Of a stretch of 64,000 nucleotides of DNA, positions 1-11,920 are shown in pieces. The position numbers and the translations under genes were made by a program. The notes beneath the pieces were generated by a model. That model was not told where the DNA came from. It saw only the letters and a list, made by a program, of their open reading frames with translations, and did no database searches. Origin of the DNA: Venturia oleaginea (lineage: Eukaryota > Ascomycota > Dothideomycetes > Venturiales > Venturiaceae); NCBI GenBank assembly GCA_013176395.1, contig JABMLP010000028.1:310001-374000 (forward strand), written 5' to 3'. Each line of letters opens with the position of its first letter. The first letter of the stretch is position 1.

Positions 1-322
1 TTTGAGGGGTTTGTGGGTGCGGTTGTAGGATTTTTGAATTGCGATTGAGCCGGCGACATCGGTGGTGAAGAGTTCGTCGGAAGTCTTTTCGGCAATGATT
101 CCTCTGTGTATTGTTAGTGATGGAGTTCAGCATAGGTATTATACAATATCCAGATAGTCTCGAATTGACCTAGCCAAAGAAAGCGTACCCTTTGATGGTT
201 TCTTCCCTGACCTGCTCGACACCCGACTCGACTTCAGTCAGGTCCACATTCTTCCTCCAAGCCTTCTTTCCCTTCCTTGAGGGCTGCGAGGACTGGCGAG
301 GCGGCAATACGGTGGTGGACAT
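1..322 (-). CDS. nop53: Nop53-like ribosome biogenesis protein, N-terminal part (runs off left edge)
   Basis: Two exons are visible: 322-189 and 103-1, joined over an intron 188-104 (GTACGC donor, ACACAG acceptor, CTAAC branch site). The start is the ATG at 322-320. The joined product begins MSTTVLPPRQSS, then a basic stretch RKGKKAWRKNVDL, TEVESGVEQVREE, IIAEKTSDELF and NRTHKPLK. This order is the conserved N-terminus of Nop53/GLTSCR2/PICT1, a nucleolar factor needed for late 60S subunit maturation, where it helps recruit the exosome helicase Mtr4. Both exons keep one frame through the splice (KG-GIIAEK). Only about 80 residues are in the window. It is divergent from ypt6, with about 225 bp between the two start codons, so they probably share a promoter region. 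The family assignment is from recognised sequence, not a search. Confidence 0.8.
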
Positions 323-547
323 GATTGCGGTGGTGGTTGGTCCTTTTCGAAAATCTCGCTTCAGTCTTTTCGCCGCATTGGCGCTTTTGGCCGCGCGCCG
401 CGCCTACCAGAGTACTCCAGACAATCCCCTTGTGATAGTGCTGAGTGCTCAACATCACAACAAACCCAGCGATTCTCATACAATACATACCGCCCTACTC
501 TTCTTCTTCGCATACACATACTTCTTCTCTCTATCATCTCTCTCAAC

Positions 548-1456
<909 letters not shown>

Positions 1457-2383
1457 ATTCATACCACCCTTCCTGTTCATGCGCACCAGATACCCACCCT
1501 TTTGGACCGCACGCAACGTACACAAGTACTTGATCACATTCTTACACTCTTGTAACTGTCTATAGGTCCCTCACATTGAAGGAGTGCATAACCAGCAAGG
1601 CGTTTCGGGGTACAGGAGTCTTGCATTTCCAAGGAATGCAATTGGAGGTCGTGCTGTGTACTTCAAGTCGCTCTTAGGTATCCTCCATAATTGTTTCACC
1701 GAATCAACTTTTTCGTACATTCTCCTCTGTGGATGCTAATTACTACTAGAGACTTTCTAGATCTAGTAGAGACCGATTCCCATACCCTTCATGACTACAT
1801 CTATGCGAGAGAATTTCGGTATAGGAGAACAATAAACATGCATCCCAAGACCGCAGATTCCGTTTCAATAGTGTGATAGAATGACAGGGACCTAGGGATT
1901 GAAGGTAGGGTCGTTCTTATCTTACAAGACGTCTAGATCTAACAGGTGCACATCCACTCAACACTCTCAAATTCCATTCCAGTCTGCGTTCAATACCCTG
2001 CTGAATTGCTCCTCTCTACTACCGGGTGAGGAGGTTGCGGGGTACTTACGACGCAACCTCTAGAGGACTTGGGCCTTTCGATTAGGGCATTAGCCCCGCG
2101 AACCGGTCGATTACCGTGCAGCCTTACTGCTGTCGAAACCCTCGCCCTCTCTCGCTCGCTTGTCACAAGCCAATCGCAAGCTGTCTTCCACCCTAATCAC
2201 AATTTTGAAGAACAGCCACGTCTACTATCGTCACCACCTCCTGGATCCTGCTCGCTCCCATATTTGGCTGCTGCACATTCATTGGCAGAATGGTGCACAC
2301 TCCCACCGGATAGCCCGGTTAGCCAATTCCCAAAAGCTGTTTCTTACACTCTTGCCCACGTCTCTATATTGGACTAACCACGG
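1457..2383. other. Intergenic, no supported gene
   Basis: The first part is the 3' flank of the Rab6 gene. ORFs here are short and have no recognisable motif. From about 2050 the sequence may be the 5' remnant of the decayed HET gene that becomes recognisable at 2384, but no homologous stretch could be read before that point. Confidence 0.5.
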
Positions 2384-3190
2384 TATACTGCCCCCTCATA
2401 CGCTTGGGGAGATACGGACGACACGTTGCCGATACATCTTAGAGATCAGGAAATTCGAATCACAAGGGATCTCCTAGAAACTCTTCAACACTTTAGCTTT
2501 GCCCGCGATGCTTCTACCACAGTCCTTTGGATGGACGCTCTTTGCATTGAATAGTCGAATGACTTAGAGAAGACTCGCCAAGTACAAAAAATGAGCTTCA
2601 ACTACAAGACCGCAGTCCTCGTCCTCGTCCTCATATGGCTCGACTGCGTGGAGAACGAGTTTGATCGGTGACTTGACAAGTTACCCGAGGTTTGGAGACT
2701 TGGCAACAGCCTGGTATGATGAGAATGATCGCCGTGACTTGAAAATCGCAGTTGAAGAAGACACACGGTGACGCGCTCATCGCCAAAAATCTTAATGAAT
2801 TCTGTGAGACAGAATACAGAACATATATACAAAGTCTTACCATGAGCCCTATCTTAACCTTCCTGGACCGCCCTTATTGGTCACGCCTTTGTGTCATACA
2901 AGACTCGGAATCTATTCTTTTCAGCTCCGCAATCATAATATGTCACTCCAGTCAATATGATGCCGTATCCATCGACACCGGCTTCACTGCTCTCACACTG
3001 TTTCCTAACGATCCAATTAGGCGAGGAGCCTTTCCTGTAACTGCAGGCACCTCGAAAACCACTTCACCATACACTCCAGACTCATGACGAGTTATCCTCG
3101 TCCGCACGACTTTTTGTCTCGTCAAGACAAGCCCTCTGATCCCAAGGCCCTCCTCGAACTTCTCTACCAAGTCACTGAAACTGGCCTCCT
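2384..3190 (+). pseudogene. Decayed HET-domain (heterokaryon incompatibility) gene
   Basis: Frame 2384 onward reads YTAPSYAWGDTDD, then IRITRDLLETLQ, TTVLWMDALCIE, a TAG stop (2552-2554), then SNDLEKTRQVQKM. This matches the HET-domain order: (Y.ALSYxWG), (I.V..NL..AL), (WIDALCINQ), (D..E...QV..M). The stop sits exactly where the family has Gln, so CAG to TAG is the simplest explanation. A second segment in another frame (2752-3087) carries LDRPYWSRLCVIQD, the later HET motif (RPYWxRxWVxQE) with Trp changed to Cys. HET proteins mediate non-self recognition and cell death in fungi. Frame changes and stops make a functional product unlikely. The start, the C-terminal half and any introns are not recognisable, so the limits are approximate. 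Confidence 0.7.
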
Positions 3191-5130
3191 TCCAGTCCCA
3201 GGCTGTGTTGATGTCGTCGCGCGAAGTTTTTGCTCGGGCCCAGGGATCTCGTATAGGCTCTTCATGCTCTTGCTCTTAATAGCCATGATCAAACGAAGCA
3301 CGACTATGCGAAGTCGTGGCAAGATGTGTTCATTGAAAAGGGTCCACGTTATCGCCTCTTCGGGAGAGTTTGCACTGATGTTTGCTGGCTCCAAGATATA
3401 TCGTCTCTTCTTCCGTCGTGGGCTCCGAATTGGCGTGGCATGGGAAAAGCCCTTCCGCGACCAATAGTGTCACACACGCTACTTTTTAGAGAATGTCACT
3501 CTCCGGTTGATGCTGCGTCTAGCTTGATGCGGCACCAACCCGTCCCGGTCTCCCTGCAATCTCATCTTCAAGATGGTACCCTTTCGCTGCTCCTTGCAGC
3601 CACCGGGCCCCTGGGCATCTACATCTGCTCCATTCAGCGCTATTACGCCTGATCTAAAGGCAGAAGTGACGAAATGTTGTGAGGCATGCAAAAGAGTCAT
3701 CTCCAACGACTGGAAAATATACAAGCTCTGGACGTACCTCCACCAACACCGTCGTATCCCGCCATTCGCCCTCTCATCAGCTTCTTGTACTAGGTTATAG
3801 AGACCTTCGTCCGCAAGTTTCACAGTATGTACCGGAGTCATTCCATAAATCAAGCGGAAGCCTGCTAGCAAAGCAGTCACGACTTCCTGATCTAGAAGCT
3901 TCTCTTTCCATCGTCTGCTCGGGCGAGCTGTTGGAGGGCGTTTAGATCGGCGAGGAGGTTGCAGTCGTTTCTGGAGGCTTGTGCGTCATCCGAGGTCCCT
4001 GCTTGGAATTTTATCATTTCTAATTCTGTTGATGGCTCTAGCTTGGCTAAATATAAGAAGTAGTTCAAGTCCTGTTGCTGGTTGGCTTCGGAGCCTTCGG
4101 AGAAGTTATGTGGAGCTTCATTTTGCTTATCGTTGGGCTCGTTCGCTTCCTCTTCTGCACATGGGCTAGCTAAATTCGATTGATCAGGAGTTTTAGCAAC
4201 CTTGGTTTGAAATTTTTGGCTTCACCGAGCTCGATCGATTGCCGGCAATCCATTTTCTGATTGCTAGACTTTCTTCGATATCGATGATGCAGAGGGGTCT
4301 CAAAACAGAGGTTGCTAAAAAACTCGAAAGGAAAAAGTTGGTTAACTTACCGTGAGCATCTTCGACTGTCGGATGTGGTGGATATCAAGTAAGCCTGATG
4401 TTTTGCATTTTGGCTGCGAGATTATTCCATGGTGCTGTCGCATCCTCAGCAATGGGAGGAGCCTCCTGGTCCTGGTCCATAATCGCGACGTGGTTCTCGA
4501 GGCGCGGAATTTTCGGATCCACGCCCATGTCATTGCTGCCATCGTCGTCTCGCTTTCGCTTTTTGCTTGGGAGAGCCATCGCAATTCAGGGTGGGTCAGA
4601 TATGCTGAGAGAAGGTCGGTAACAGAGATCCTCGTACAGGATTGTGTGTTACTTCTGGTAGGTTGGAATTGATTCCTGCAATAATATGGAGGTTTATAGG
4701 TTTGCAAGTAGAGAGAGGTGCGTAGTTTTTATACAACCTCGACCTGCTCGCTTGGACATGTCGCTCAGACCTGAGAAGTCTAAAAGCACTCAAGGAACCA
4801 TGCGGAACACAGGGGTTCCAATCACTTTCGCGATTCCGACAGGGACAAACATTCAACTTTTTCAATTTCGATTACAACAAATTTTCTACGGAAAACAAGT
4901 CAAAAGCCTGTTGCCGAAAGTCCCACCTAAAATCGAACATCCATCAAATCAAACCAAATCAGTCTTGTACTGTCAAAATTTCATGACCACCATGTAATAT
5001 CCCCGATCTTTCAACATGCTTCAATTACATACCGTTCAACCCAGGCCTCCTCCCATCCCATCCCATAAAGGCTCTATCCTTCAACAAACTTCAACCAATA
5101 TCTCCTGCTTAGGTCATCCCTCACACCATC
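3191..5130. other. No supported gene; possible tail of the HET remnant and one small ORF
   Basis: The sequence to about 3900 may be the rest of the decayed HET gene, but no motif could be read. On the minus strand, 4579-4385 is an ATG-started ORF of 64 codons with an NLS-like PSKKRKRDDD. It is followed outside the ORF by a donor-like CTCACG-GTAAGT near 4350, so it could be a first exon, but no partner exon was found. It is treated as unproven. Confidence 0.3.
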
Positions 5131-5685
5131 CTACGATGAGAACCCACATCGCTTAACATATCCCAACCAAGCCCGTCTTTTCTGTCCATCGACAAAACCA
5201 TTCAAAGTCTCAACCATCCAAGGTGTGCTCTGGATCATGAACAGCATCTCAGAAACATTCTCACCGTAAACTACCGCTAAGCCTTCCTCGAGCGTTGTGT
5301 AAGCCCGCTTCTCCTGAACTTCGCGAGCGCGCTTTTCCAGTTGTTCGACATTGCTGGTGGAGATCCTGATGGTTTTGGTGCAGTGGGTTTGCATCATGTA
5401 GCTTGAGATGTTGTGGAGGATTTGGATGTCGTGGACGATGTCGCCCGGGGTTTGGCGGGAGGGTTTGGATAAGCCCATGGCTGTGTCCATGGATGAGTGG
5501 ATGGCCATGTCTGTGTTCGTGTCGATTGTGGTTTGATTTTCCTGCATTGGTTCTGCATTCTGTTGGATGCAGAAATCGTTCATCTGAGCGGCGAGCTCGT
5601 CAAAGACGGAGCTGTTTGTGTCTTTGATGGAAAGGGCTTGGTGCTCCATATTGAGTCCCCCAAAAGCTGAGGCGAGACTGTCCAT
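5131..5685 (-). CDS. Hypothetical protein, 184 aa
   Basis: A single ORF with an ATG start at 5685-5683. The product begins MDSLASAFGGLNMEHQ and is acidic to neutral. It has a predicted helical segment near residues 115-135 (NVEQLEKRAREVQEKRAY) and a conserved-looking C-terminal part with repeated aromatic residues (TPWMVETLNGFVDGQKRRAWLGYVKRCG). No signal peptide, membrane segment or known domain is recognised. Its length, balanced composition and absence of stops in an AT-richer, gene-poor region support a real gene, perhaps lineage-specific. The function cannot be stated. Confidence 0.5.
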   Translation of the reverse strand: MDSLASAFGGLNMEHQALSIKDTNSSVFDELAAQMNDFCIQQNAEPMQENQTTIDTNTDMAIHSSMDTAMGLSKPSRQTPGDIVHDIQILHNISSYMMQTHCTKTIRISTSNVEQLEKRAREVQEKRAYTTLEEGLAVVYGENVSEMLFMIQSTPWMVETLNGFVDGQKRRAWLGYVKRCGFSS

Positions 5686-7219
5686 CTTGATAGTGTGAGG
5701 TGGTTGAATAGGTAAGTGATGAGTAATTGTCTGAAAAGGTACCTATTCTTATGGAGTATTGGAGTAAGAGTTTGGAATGAGAAGACGAGCAGCATGGCTG
5801 ATATTTATGAGAATGAATCCCTTTCGCTCAGACGTGTACGAGTGAGGAGTAGCTTCTTATTGGATTTGACAGCTCGAGTCTACGCGACAAAGCGATGCGC
5901 AACCACGGCTCGACCAACAAAGCGAAAATCTCCACTATACTTGCTATAACCATCACAGTCAAGCCTGTGTCGATTTTGCAATGTTTCGGCCAAAATCGAT
6001 CAGCAGCATATAGTAGAGGGATTCTTGCGCGCACGAAATTGATTCGAAGGCGCGAAATCAGAGTTTTCAGCAACCATGTTTTAACGAGTTTCCTCATCCA
6101 GAGCGAGTACCACAGCTGATTCAGATCACAAGCGACGTCATTTTTCTACACATGGGAGCAAAATCTTGAGATCAAAGCGACGAAAGACCAGGGAGCAAAC
6201 CGGTGCAGTTCAGGGCTAAGAACTCAACTTCGGATTATGCGACCCACTGATTGCGGCCAATACCAAAGCCGAAAGCTGCCAGAAATCTAGTACGTTCGAC
6301 ATTGCGTTCGAGGCCTAAACGCAGGCTCAGGTTGCTGACGAATTTTCTATGATTCGAGAAACTGCCAGGAGTATGGAAATTTGAGAATTCCCTCTTGGTG
6401 CATCGCAACTTTTTATTACTCACCATCATCTGGATTGCGAACGATGAGTCTTCAGGAGTAAGGATTTCAATTTCTCATTTCTGCCTCATTTTCCAGGGTA
6501 TCATCAATCGAGTAAATACTGGTCGTAATCGCGCGACTTGATCACCGACGCCAAAGCATTTACTTACATTCAAGTAACCGAAATTTTCGCAATGGAACGC
6601 TTTCTCGACAACCACTGTCTCAGAAAATCCTCTCACTGTCTAGCCAATGACCTTGGAATCGAGGGCTCCGAGTCTCTCTGAACAGTCATACGTCAGACTT
6701 CTAGCGTTCGCTCGTCCTCTGCGCCCGTTCTAAGATCTGTTGGGTTTCAGGATCGTTTTAAGACCCCGTTTCTGATGTGTACTTGATGCATCAAAGTTCA
6801 TGCATCAATCCATGAATTGAGGGTACTCGAATGGCTTAAATATGCTGTAGATTCCTAGCTTTTGAAGTCATGCAATTCATTATCTTTTGAAGCTCGTATT
6901 CGTGTAGTTCGTGCGCTTGTAGCTTCCAACAAGATCTCGCCAGCTAATCGTCTTCATTTTCATCAACATGAGCCCATCTTGGATATTTCTGAGCTTCGCT
7001 CGCCGTGTAGATGTTATCGTATCGCGGTGTTAGATCTTGATGGTTGAATCTGATCTATTTCCAAGATAGTCATCATTACTGGATAGCGCGGTCGGCTCCA
7101 ATCAAATAATGTATCCCATGCAGTTCTTTTTCTTCCGATCTGTCCTTTGTTGGAATACTCCCTCCATAGGCCTTGCCCTCGGTCTCTCGCATTGTATCTC
7201 TTATGTTGGTGCTATTACA
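5686..7219. other. Gene-free stretch
   Basis: About 1.5 kb with only short ORFs in all frames and no recognised repeat, transposon end or RNA gene. Confidence 0.5.
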
Positions 7220-7960
7220 TTATCGCGGTCCAAAAATGCTAACTCTTGACCCTCCTTCATTTTCAACAAGGAGTCCATCTTCTTGGATCGGAATACTTCC
7301 ATTATATACTACCGATTTTTCAGTCGATCCCCGCTCAATTCCTCCGTGTTCTTGATTTGAAGTACCTCCTCGGTGCGTCGCAACTTCCCCAGACGATGCC
7401 TCTTCAATCTGCCTGATCAATCGATTTTTCTCCACTACCTTAAGATCCAGTTCTGCCGCCACTTTAACCTTCTCCTGTGTCATTCCATTCATCGCCTGGA
7501 TCATAAGGCTTCTTTCCTTGATGATGTGTCTTACATCTTCCTTCAAGCGCTCTCTTTCTCCCACAATACGAACTCCTTCCTCCCTTAGCGGTCGAGTTTC
7601 CTCCCACTTGTGAGCTTCCTTCTCCATCTCGCGATTCCTCTCCACTAAGCGATCCTATCTAACCCGCTCATCGTGTTCTGCGGCGAGAGGAGAGAGTTCT
7701 GCGATTGTGTTGGCCATTTCTAGTACGTTTTCTCGTAAATTTGTAATATCCAAATTTTTTCGGCCCCTTCTTCGCCGCTGTCGTCGTGTCCTTTTGAGTG
7801 CAACGCTGATTTTTTGGAGATGAAGCATTTGTCAGCCGAATTTATCGACGAGGGCTTTGATTTGAAGATTGTACAACATGTGATCGAGGTCGAAGGACGT
7901 GACACGGGTGAATAGGTTTTAGATTGTCGTTGCCTTGAGAGGGATAGATGTTAGATCGAT
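7220..7960 (-). pseudogene. Decayed coiled-coil protein gene with three in-frame stops
   Basis: One minus-strand frame is coherent from about 7960 to 7220 but is broken by TAA (7921-7919), TGA (7834-7832) and TAG (7657-7655). Between the stops it reads DLDHMLYNLQIKALVDKFG, NLDITNLRENVLEMANTI and RLVERNREMEKEAHKWEE, followed by a heptad-rich, charged segment (VGERERLKEDVRH; VVEKNRLIRQIEE) and a low-complexity tail. TAA and TAG would be Gln codons and TGA an Arg codon if a single C-to-T change is undone in each. The last piece (7645-7220, 141 codons) is open and begins with ATG. The protein family is not recognised; a long coiled coil is the only structural statement possible. The 5' end is undefined. 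Confidence 0.5.
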
Positions 7961-8466
7961 TATTTGGAGGGCAAGAAGGCATCATTTCTGTAAGGACGTC
8001 GTTGGTGGACGTTTCGGGGGCCGTGCTTCGTGCTGGAATTTCTTCTTTTCTTCTTTTCGCCGATTCGAACTGTAGAAGTTGCGCTGTTACAATATGTGCG
8101 ACGGCGAGGTTTTGCAGAGGAGGTTGATGAGAAAGTCTGAGGTATGTAGAGTCTCTTTTTTTGTCGCCCGTCAGAAAGACTTGTTACGGCCACGAAAAGG
8201 TAAAATGAGAGAAGGTTTTGACTATTATTGGGTCACTACATGTACACGACCATGGTCGCAGTCCTCGCTTTGGTATATAAACTTAGTTCTTTCTACCACA
8301 AGCAGCAAAAGCGAGGGAGCTACCGGGTAGCTACTCGCTCAGACTTCGTAAATCCTATAAATTCCATCAATCTCCTTGCCAAATATGTATCTTCACACAA
8401 GCAGACCTCGATATCTCACGGAAAATACTTCGCGTCAAAAGACCACAAATAATACAAATTTCCAAG
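7961..8466 (+). promoter_or_regulatory. Upstream region of the 8467 gene with TATA-like box
   Basis: The interval contains TATATAAA-like sequence (tggtatataaac, about 8270-8281), some 190 bp before the ATG at 8467. No other gene is supported here; the left part may hold the 5' remnant of the coiled-coil pseudogene on the other strand. Confidence 0.35.
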
Positions 8467-9465
8467 ATGTCTGTAGAACCGCAGGATGAACACACCACGC
8501 AGAAAGTCAAAGAACAAGCCGACAAAGAAGTCTACAGAGAACATCAACGGCAAGTAGCAGAACAGGCCGCCGAACCCGATTATCGAGGTTGCTATGATCT
8601 CCATCCCAGCATCCTAAACCTCGAGTACCCGATCCCGGAATCCTACCGACCCCATTTCACCCAGAGCCAAGATACCCGGGGTATCATCGAGCACGGGCTC
8701 CATGTCATCTCACACACCCCAGAACCTCGTAGCCATGGGGATAGCTGGCATAACTACAGGCTCTGCGAATTCAGGATCCGACACCAGAGAGAGCGCCTCT
8801 TCGCCATCAGCGATGCCTTGCGCAAATACGAGGATCCGCGGTTTTGGATCTATGGCGAAAACGACTCGACTCCTCCACCACCGACTTCTCAGAAGCGGCG
8901 GTGTATTGAAAAATGTTTTGGGACGACGAGGGGGGTATTGGCGGCTATTGTCGATGAATTGCCGCGTCTTCGTAATGCCTCTTTAAGAATTAAGCGGGCA
9001 TACGAGATTGAATGTAATCGGCCGCTTTTCAATGGGGTGCGGGTGAATTATGTTTCGCCCACTCAGGCGGAAGTAGAAGCAAGACAACGACAAGGACTTA
9101 CACTTCGGCGGTTGTCGCGGGAGGCTGAGGGGAGGGGCGAAGGAGAGAATGAGTCTGTTTATAATGTTATGCAGAGGCATCGACAAGCGTTTGTCGATTA
9201 TCATGCTGGGAGGGGACCGAATCCCGATATTGCGATGGCGTATCCCCATCTTATTAGGCAACGGACGACAAGGCCGAGGAGTAGATATCCGGATCCGGGC
9301 ACGACGCAGAGATCCGATCGATATATGCTTGGAGCGCATCAGAGGCAGAGAGACGCGCTGACATCCGAGCTTCGGAGGGAGAGAGATTTTCTTAGTCGAC
9401 TTCAGGAGTTCGCTATGCGGCAGCAAAGACTTGCCGGTCAGCAATATGATGGGTTTGACCTGTAA
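8467..9465 (+). CDS. Hypothetical arginine-rich protein, 332 aa
   Basis: An intact single-exon ORF from the ATG at 8467 (MSVEPQDEHTTQKVK). The N-terminal 45 residues are charged and probably helical. The middle holds an aromatic and proline-rich stretch (DLHPSILNLEYPIPESYRPH) and a region around residues 95-190 (YRLCEFRIRHQRERLF; EDPRFWIYG; AAIVDELPRLRNASLR) that looks folded. The C-terminal 120 residues are very rich in Arg (RQRQGLTLRRLSREAE; RQRTTRPRSRYPD), suggesting nucleic-acid contact or disorder. There is no signal peptide or membrane segment. The TATA-like box upstream and the length without stops support expression. No family is recognised. Confidence 0.6.
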   Translation: MSVEPQDEHTTQKVKEQADKEVYREHQRQVAEQAAEPDYRGCYDLHPSILNLEYPIPESYRPHFTQSQDTRGIIEHGLHVISHTPEPRSHGDSWHNYRLCEFRIRHQRERLFAISDALRKYEDPRFWIYGENDSTPPPPTSQKRRCIEKCFGTTRGVLAAIVDELPRLRNASLRIKRAYEIECNRPLFNGVRVNYVSPTQAEVEARQRQGLTLRRLSREAEGRGEGENESVYNVMQRHRQAFVDYHAGRGPNPDIAMAYPHLIRQRTTRPRSRYPDPGTTQRSDRYMLGAHQRQRDALTSELRRERDFLSRLQEFAMRQQRLAGQQYDGFDL

Positions 9466-9932
9466 TAGTTGGAGCTCTTCGTGGTGCTTGGATTGATGAG
9501 ATGGTTTGGTGGAAGTTTGTCGGATTGGAATTTGTTTAGGGGGGAAGGAATTACATATATGCTACGAAATTGAAGCGCTAGAGTTTGATTAAAATAATGT
9601 GTCTAAAGCCCCGAGTAATGCGGAAACTCGACTTTGATACACGATAGAACAATTTAGAAACTGGTCTTATACCAACGAGATTGAAGGTGTTGTAGATCGC
9701 GGCGATCCTCCAGAACGGCCACCGTTGCTATTTTGAATGGAAAGACTCGACGCAAGATCCATATCGAGAGGTCCCTAACGAATTGATTTCCAAATTAACC
9801 AGAGATTTGTATAAAATGACCTAGATTTGAACTGCTTGAGAAAAAGATCGAATCTCGCGGGTCAATCAACACGTACTAGAAAGTAATCGAAATTCGGAAA
9901 AGACAGGTTTTTACTACGTAACAACTACGAAC
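9466..9932. other. Intergenic, nothing recognised
   Basis: 3' flank of the 8467 gene. No ORF, repeat or RNA gene could be supported. Confidence 0.5.
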
Positions 9933-10132
9933 TGTCACGGCTAGTAGTAACTAATGAAAGGCGTGAGCAGTAATTAGGTATGGACTAAATGTGATAGCGA
10001 ACTACAGGTAGCTATATAAATGGGAGCTGGGGGCAAGACCTACTTATAGGTCTTGCTGTGGCCCGTGTACTGTGGCGCCTTGTTAGGTGCTTGGACACTG
10101 TGGTTGTTCAAGTAGCCTAGCAAGCCGTCACA
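9933..10132. repeat. Solo LTR, 200 bp, with 5-bp target-site duplication
   Basis: The sequence starts TGTCACGGCT and ends AGCCGTCACA, giving TG...CA termini. It is flanked on both sides by the same 5 bp, CGAAC (9928-9932 and 10133-10137). Inside are a TATA-like box (gctatataaatggg, about 10010) and a short hairpin (AAGACCTA / TAGGTCTT). These are the marks of a solo LTR left by recombination between the two LTRs of a retrotransposon. No second copy of this LTR was noticed in the window. Confidence 0.8.
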
Positions 10133-10280
10133 CGAACCCCAAAGAACGTTGAATACTAGAATTTACGTCTTCATTCTAACTCGCGTAGCCAAAACAAATG
10201 CTATTAAGTTCTTCGCTGATAGTCCGGTCGCAATTATCAAGTCGTGTAATGCCGTGTATCGCGGACAAGAGTGCAACCTA

Positions 10281-11114
10281 TTAAACTCCAAGGTCCATCT
10301 GTGTTGAAAGAGAGTCGGAGATTGCAGAGGACTGAAGCTCGAACAACAATTCATTAAGATGGGATCTGAAAATCGACCAGTCGAAAGCTGCCGAGTTTTC
10401 GGTGAAGCTGCTAGCGACTTTGGCAGCAACTGATTTGGCCGGAGGACCTTTTCGTTTTCCGATGCCCTGCTGCTGACCGGCAGAACCTTTGTTCGTCTTG
10501 GTATGGTCAAGAAACCTTTTCCCCTGGGTCCGGCTCGTGATACCCTTTCCTTTACGTCGGGAGCATCGGCGAGTTGCAGACCTCTTCTTTAGAGAAAATT
10601 TGGGTTTGGGAGTGCTTGGAGCTGTTGAGTGTGATGGTTTCTGCGATTGCGCGATTTCCTCCTGTAGCGCGGCGTCCTTGACAAGTCTGGCCACATGCTC
10701 GAAAATATCGTCGGCACGAATGTAGGATTCTTCGCAATCGGCGTAGGCACGAAGGATCTCTTTCAAACCCGGCTGATCGCTTAAGACTTCCGTAGCTAGG
10801 GACAATGTCTTCTGGGCCTGATGATGAAACTCGCTTGCGAGGAGCTCAAGTCTTGGCGTCGATTTGTTTTGAGGGGCTTGAGGGAAGATTTTATCGAATT
10901 TGCGAGTCAGCTCATGGATGAAGAGCTGTGCAGCCATGGCATTGAATTGGGCTACTTCATAGGCAGATTGGGTTGTGTAGGTTTCGTCGACTTCAAGCGC
11001 GTCGAAAGCGACCTTGAGTGCTGTAACGGGTTCTGCGGGATATGTTTGACACGAGGCTAACTGTTTCTCATCGGTGAGCTGGAGCTCCAGAAGAGAGTCG
11101 TCGATCTGATCCAT
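10281..11114 (-). CDS. Hypothetical protein, 277 aa, helical N-terminus and basic centre
   Basis: An intact ORF from the ATG at 11114-11112 (MDQIDDSLLELQLTDEK). Residues 1-160 are mostly predicted helix (VTALKVAFDALEVDE; AMAAQLFIHELTRKFDKIF; EILRAYADCEESYIRADDI). Residues about 175-235 form a strongly basic, probably disordered nuclear-localisation-like stretch (KFSLKKRSATRRCSRRKGKG). The C-terminus (FDWSIFRSHLNELLFELQS) looks like a short amphipathic helix. There is no membrane segment or recognised domain. The layout would suit a nuclear protein, but that is inference. It lies 149 bp from the solo LTR. Confidence 0.55.
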   Translation of the reverse strand: MDQIDDSLLELQLTDEKQLASCQTYPAEPVTALKVAFDALEVDETYTTQSAYEVAQFNAMAAQLFIHELTRKFDKIFPQAPQNKSTPRLELLASEFHHQAQKTLSLATEVLSDQPGLKEILRAYADCEESYIRADDIFEHVARLVKDAALQEEIAQSQKPSHSTAPSTPKPKFSLKKRSATRRCSRRKGKGITSRTQGKRFLDHTKTNKGSAGQQQGIGKRKGPPAKSVAAKVASSFTENSAAFDWSIFRSHLNELLFELQSSAISDSLSTQMDLGV

Positions 11115-11920
11115 TCTTTCGCGCGGTCGAGGGTTGAAATAGTTGATGTGAAGTGTCTCTGATCTCGGGTCGCGATATAACAGGAATCTCGAACTGGTGG
11201 TATAGTCTCATTATGTCAGTTCAATATCGCTTTGACAAAGAGCTCTCTCAGACTAATACTAGTCATTTTTTGTCGATATCCACTCCACCGTCAAATCAAT
11301 CAGGAACTCAAGCTCGAAATGGTCCTATATATTTGATTCGTTAACATCCTGCACTGGAGGAAGACCAACCTGGAGGAAAATATGATTGAACATAATCGAT
11401 ATCGCCAAAATCATAGCAATTTTTTAATATAGAATTACGAGAGTTGTATCCACAGCGACCTTAAGAATTAATCTTGCAAGAGCTAGGCATAAAATTATAC
11501 TTCAGTTCTCCCAATACTTTGGAAAAGATGGACCCACAAAACGGCAACCACGCGCTATATAGCTCAACCATACCGTTTAGCTAGGATTAAACAACTCAGA
11601 TATTCTGTTAGAAATATAGCTCTCGTTCTAGCACCTATCCTTGTGACCAATGGTTAATCGGAAGGCATGTTGAAGAGAGGTTGTGGAACAGGTAACAGGT
11701 GCAAGGATGGATTGAGGAGGTTGGTAGGGGGTCGCTTAGTCATTGCCGATCCCAGCCCGGAACGCTCTCCGGACGAATGTAGTCTTTGAGAACTCTACCA
11801 GCTTCTACGAGAAATACCTCTTGTCCGCCCAATCCCATCAAAAAAAATCCCCCCATGCTTAAAAACCAGCCAATCTATATACTCCACATAAAATCGAAAC
11901 ATTCTCTAGGCCCTAGCCTC
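11115..11920. other. Gene-free, AT-rich stretch
   Basis: Only short ORFs; no repeat or RNA gene recognised. Confidence 0.5.

Noticed and set aside
3479..3880. 133-codon minus-strand ORF opposite the presumed HET tail
   Set aside because: It starts at a non-conserved position, has no recognisable domain and overlaps the region expected to be the other gene's remnant; length alone is not enough.
4385..4579. Small minus-strand ORF with an NLS-like start
   Set aside because: Only 64 codons; the nearby donor-like site lies outside the frame and no second exon could be joined.
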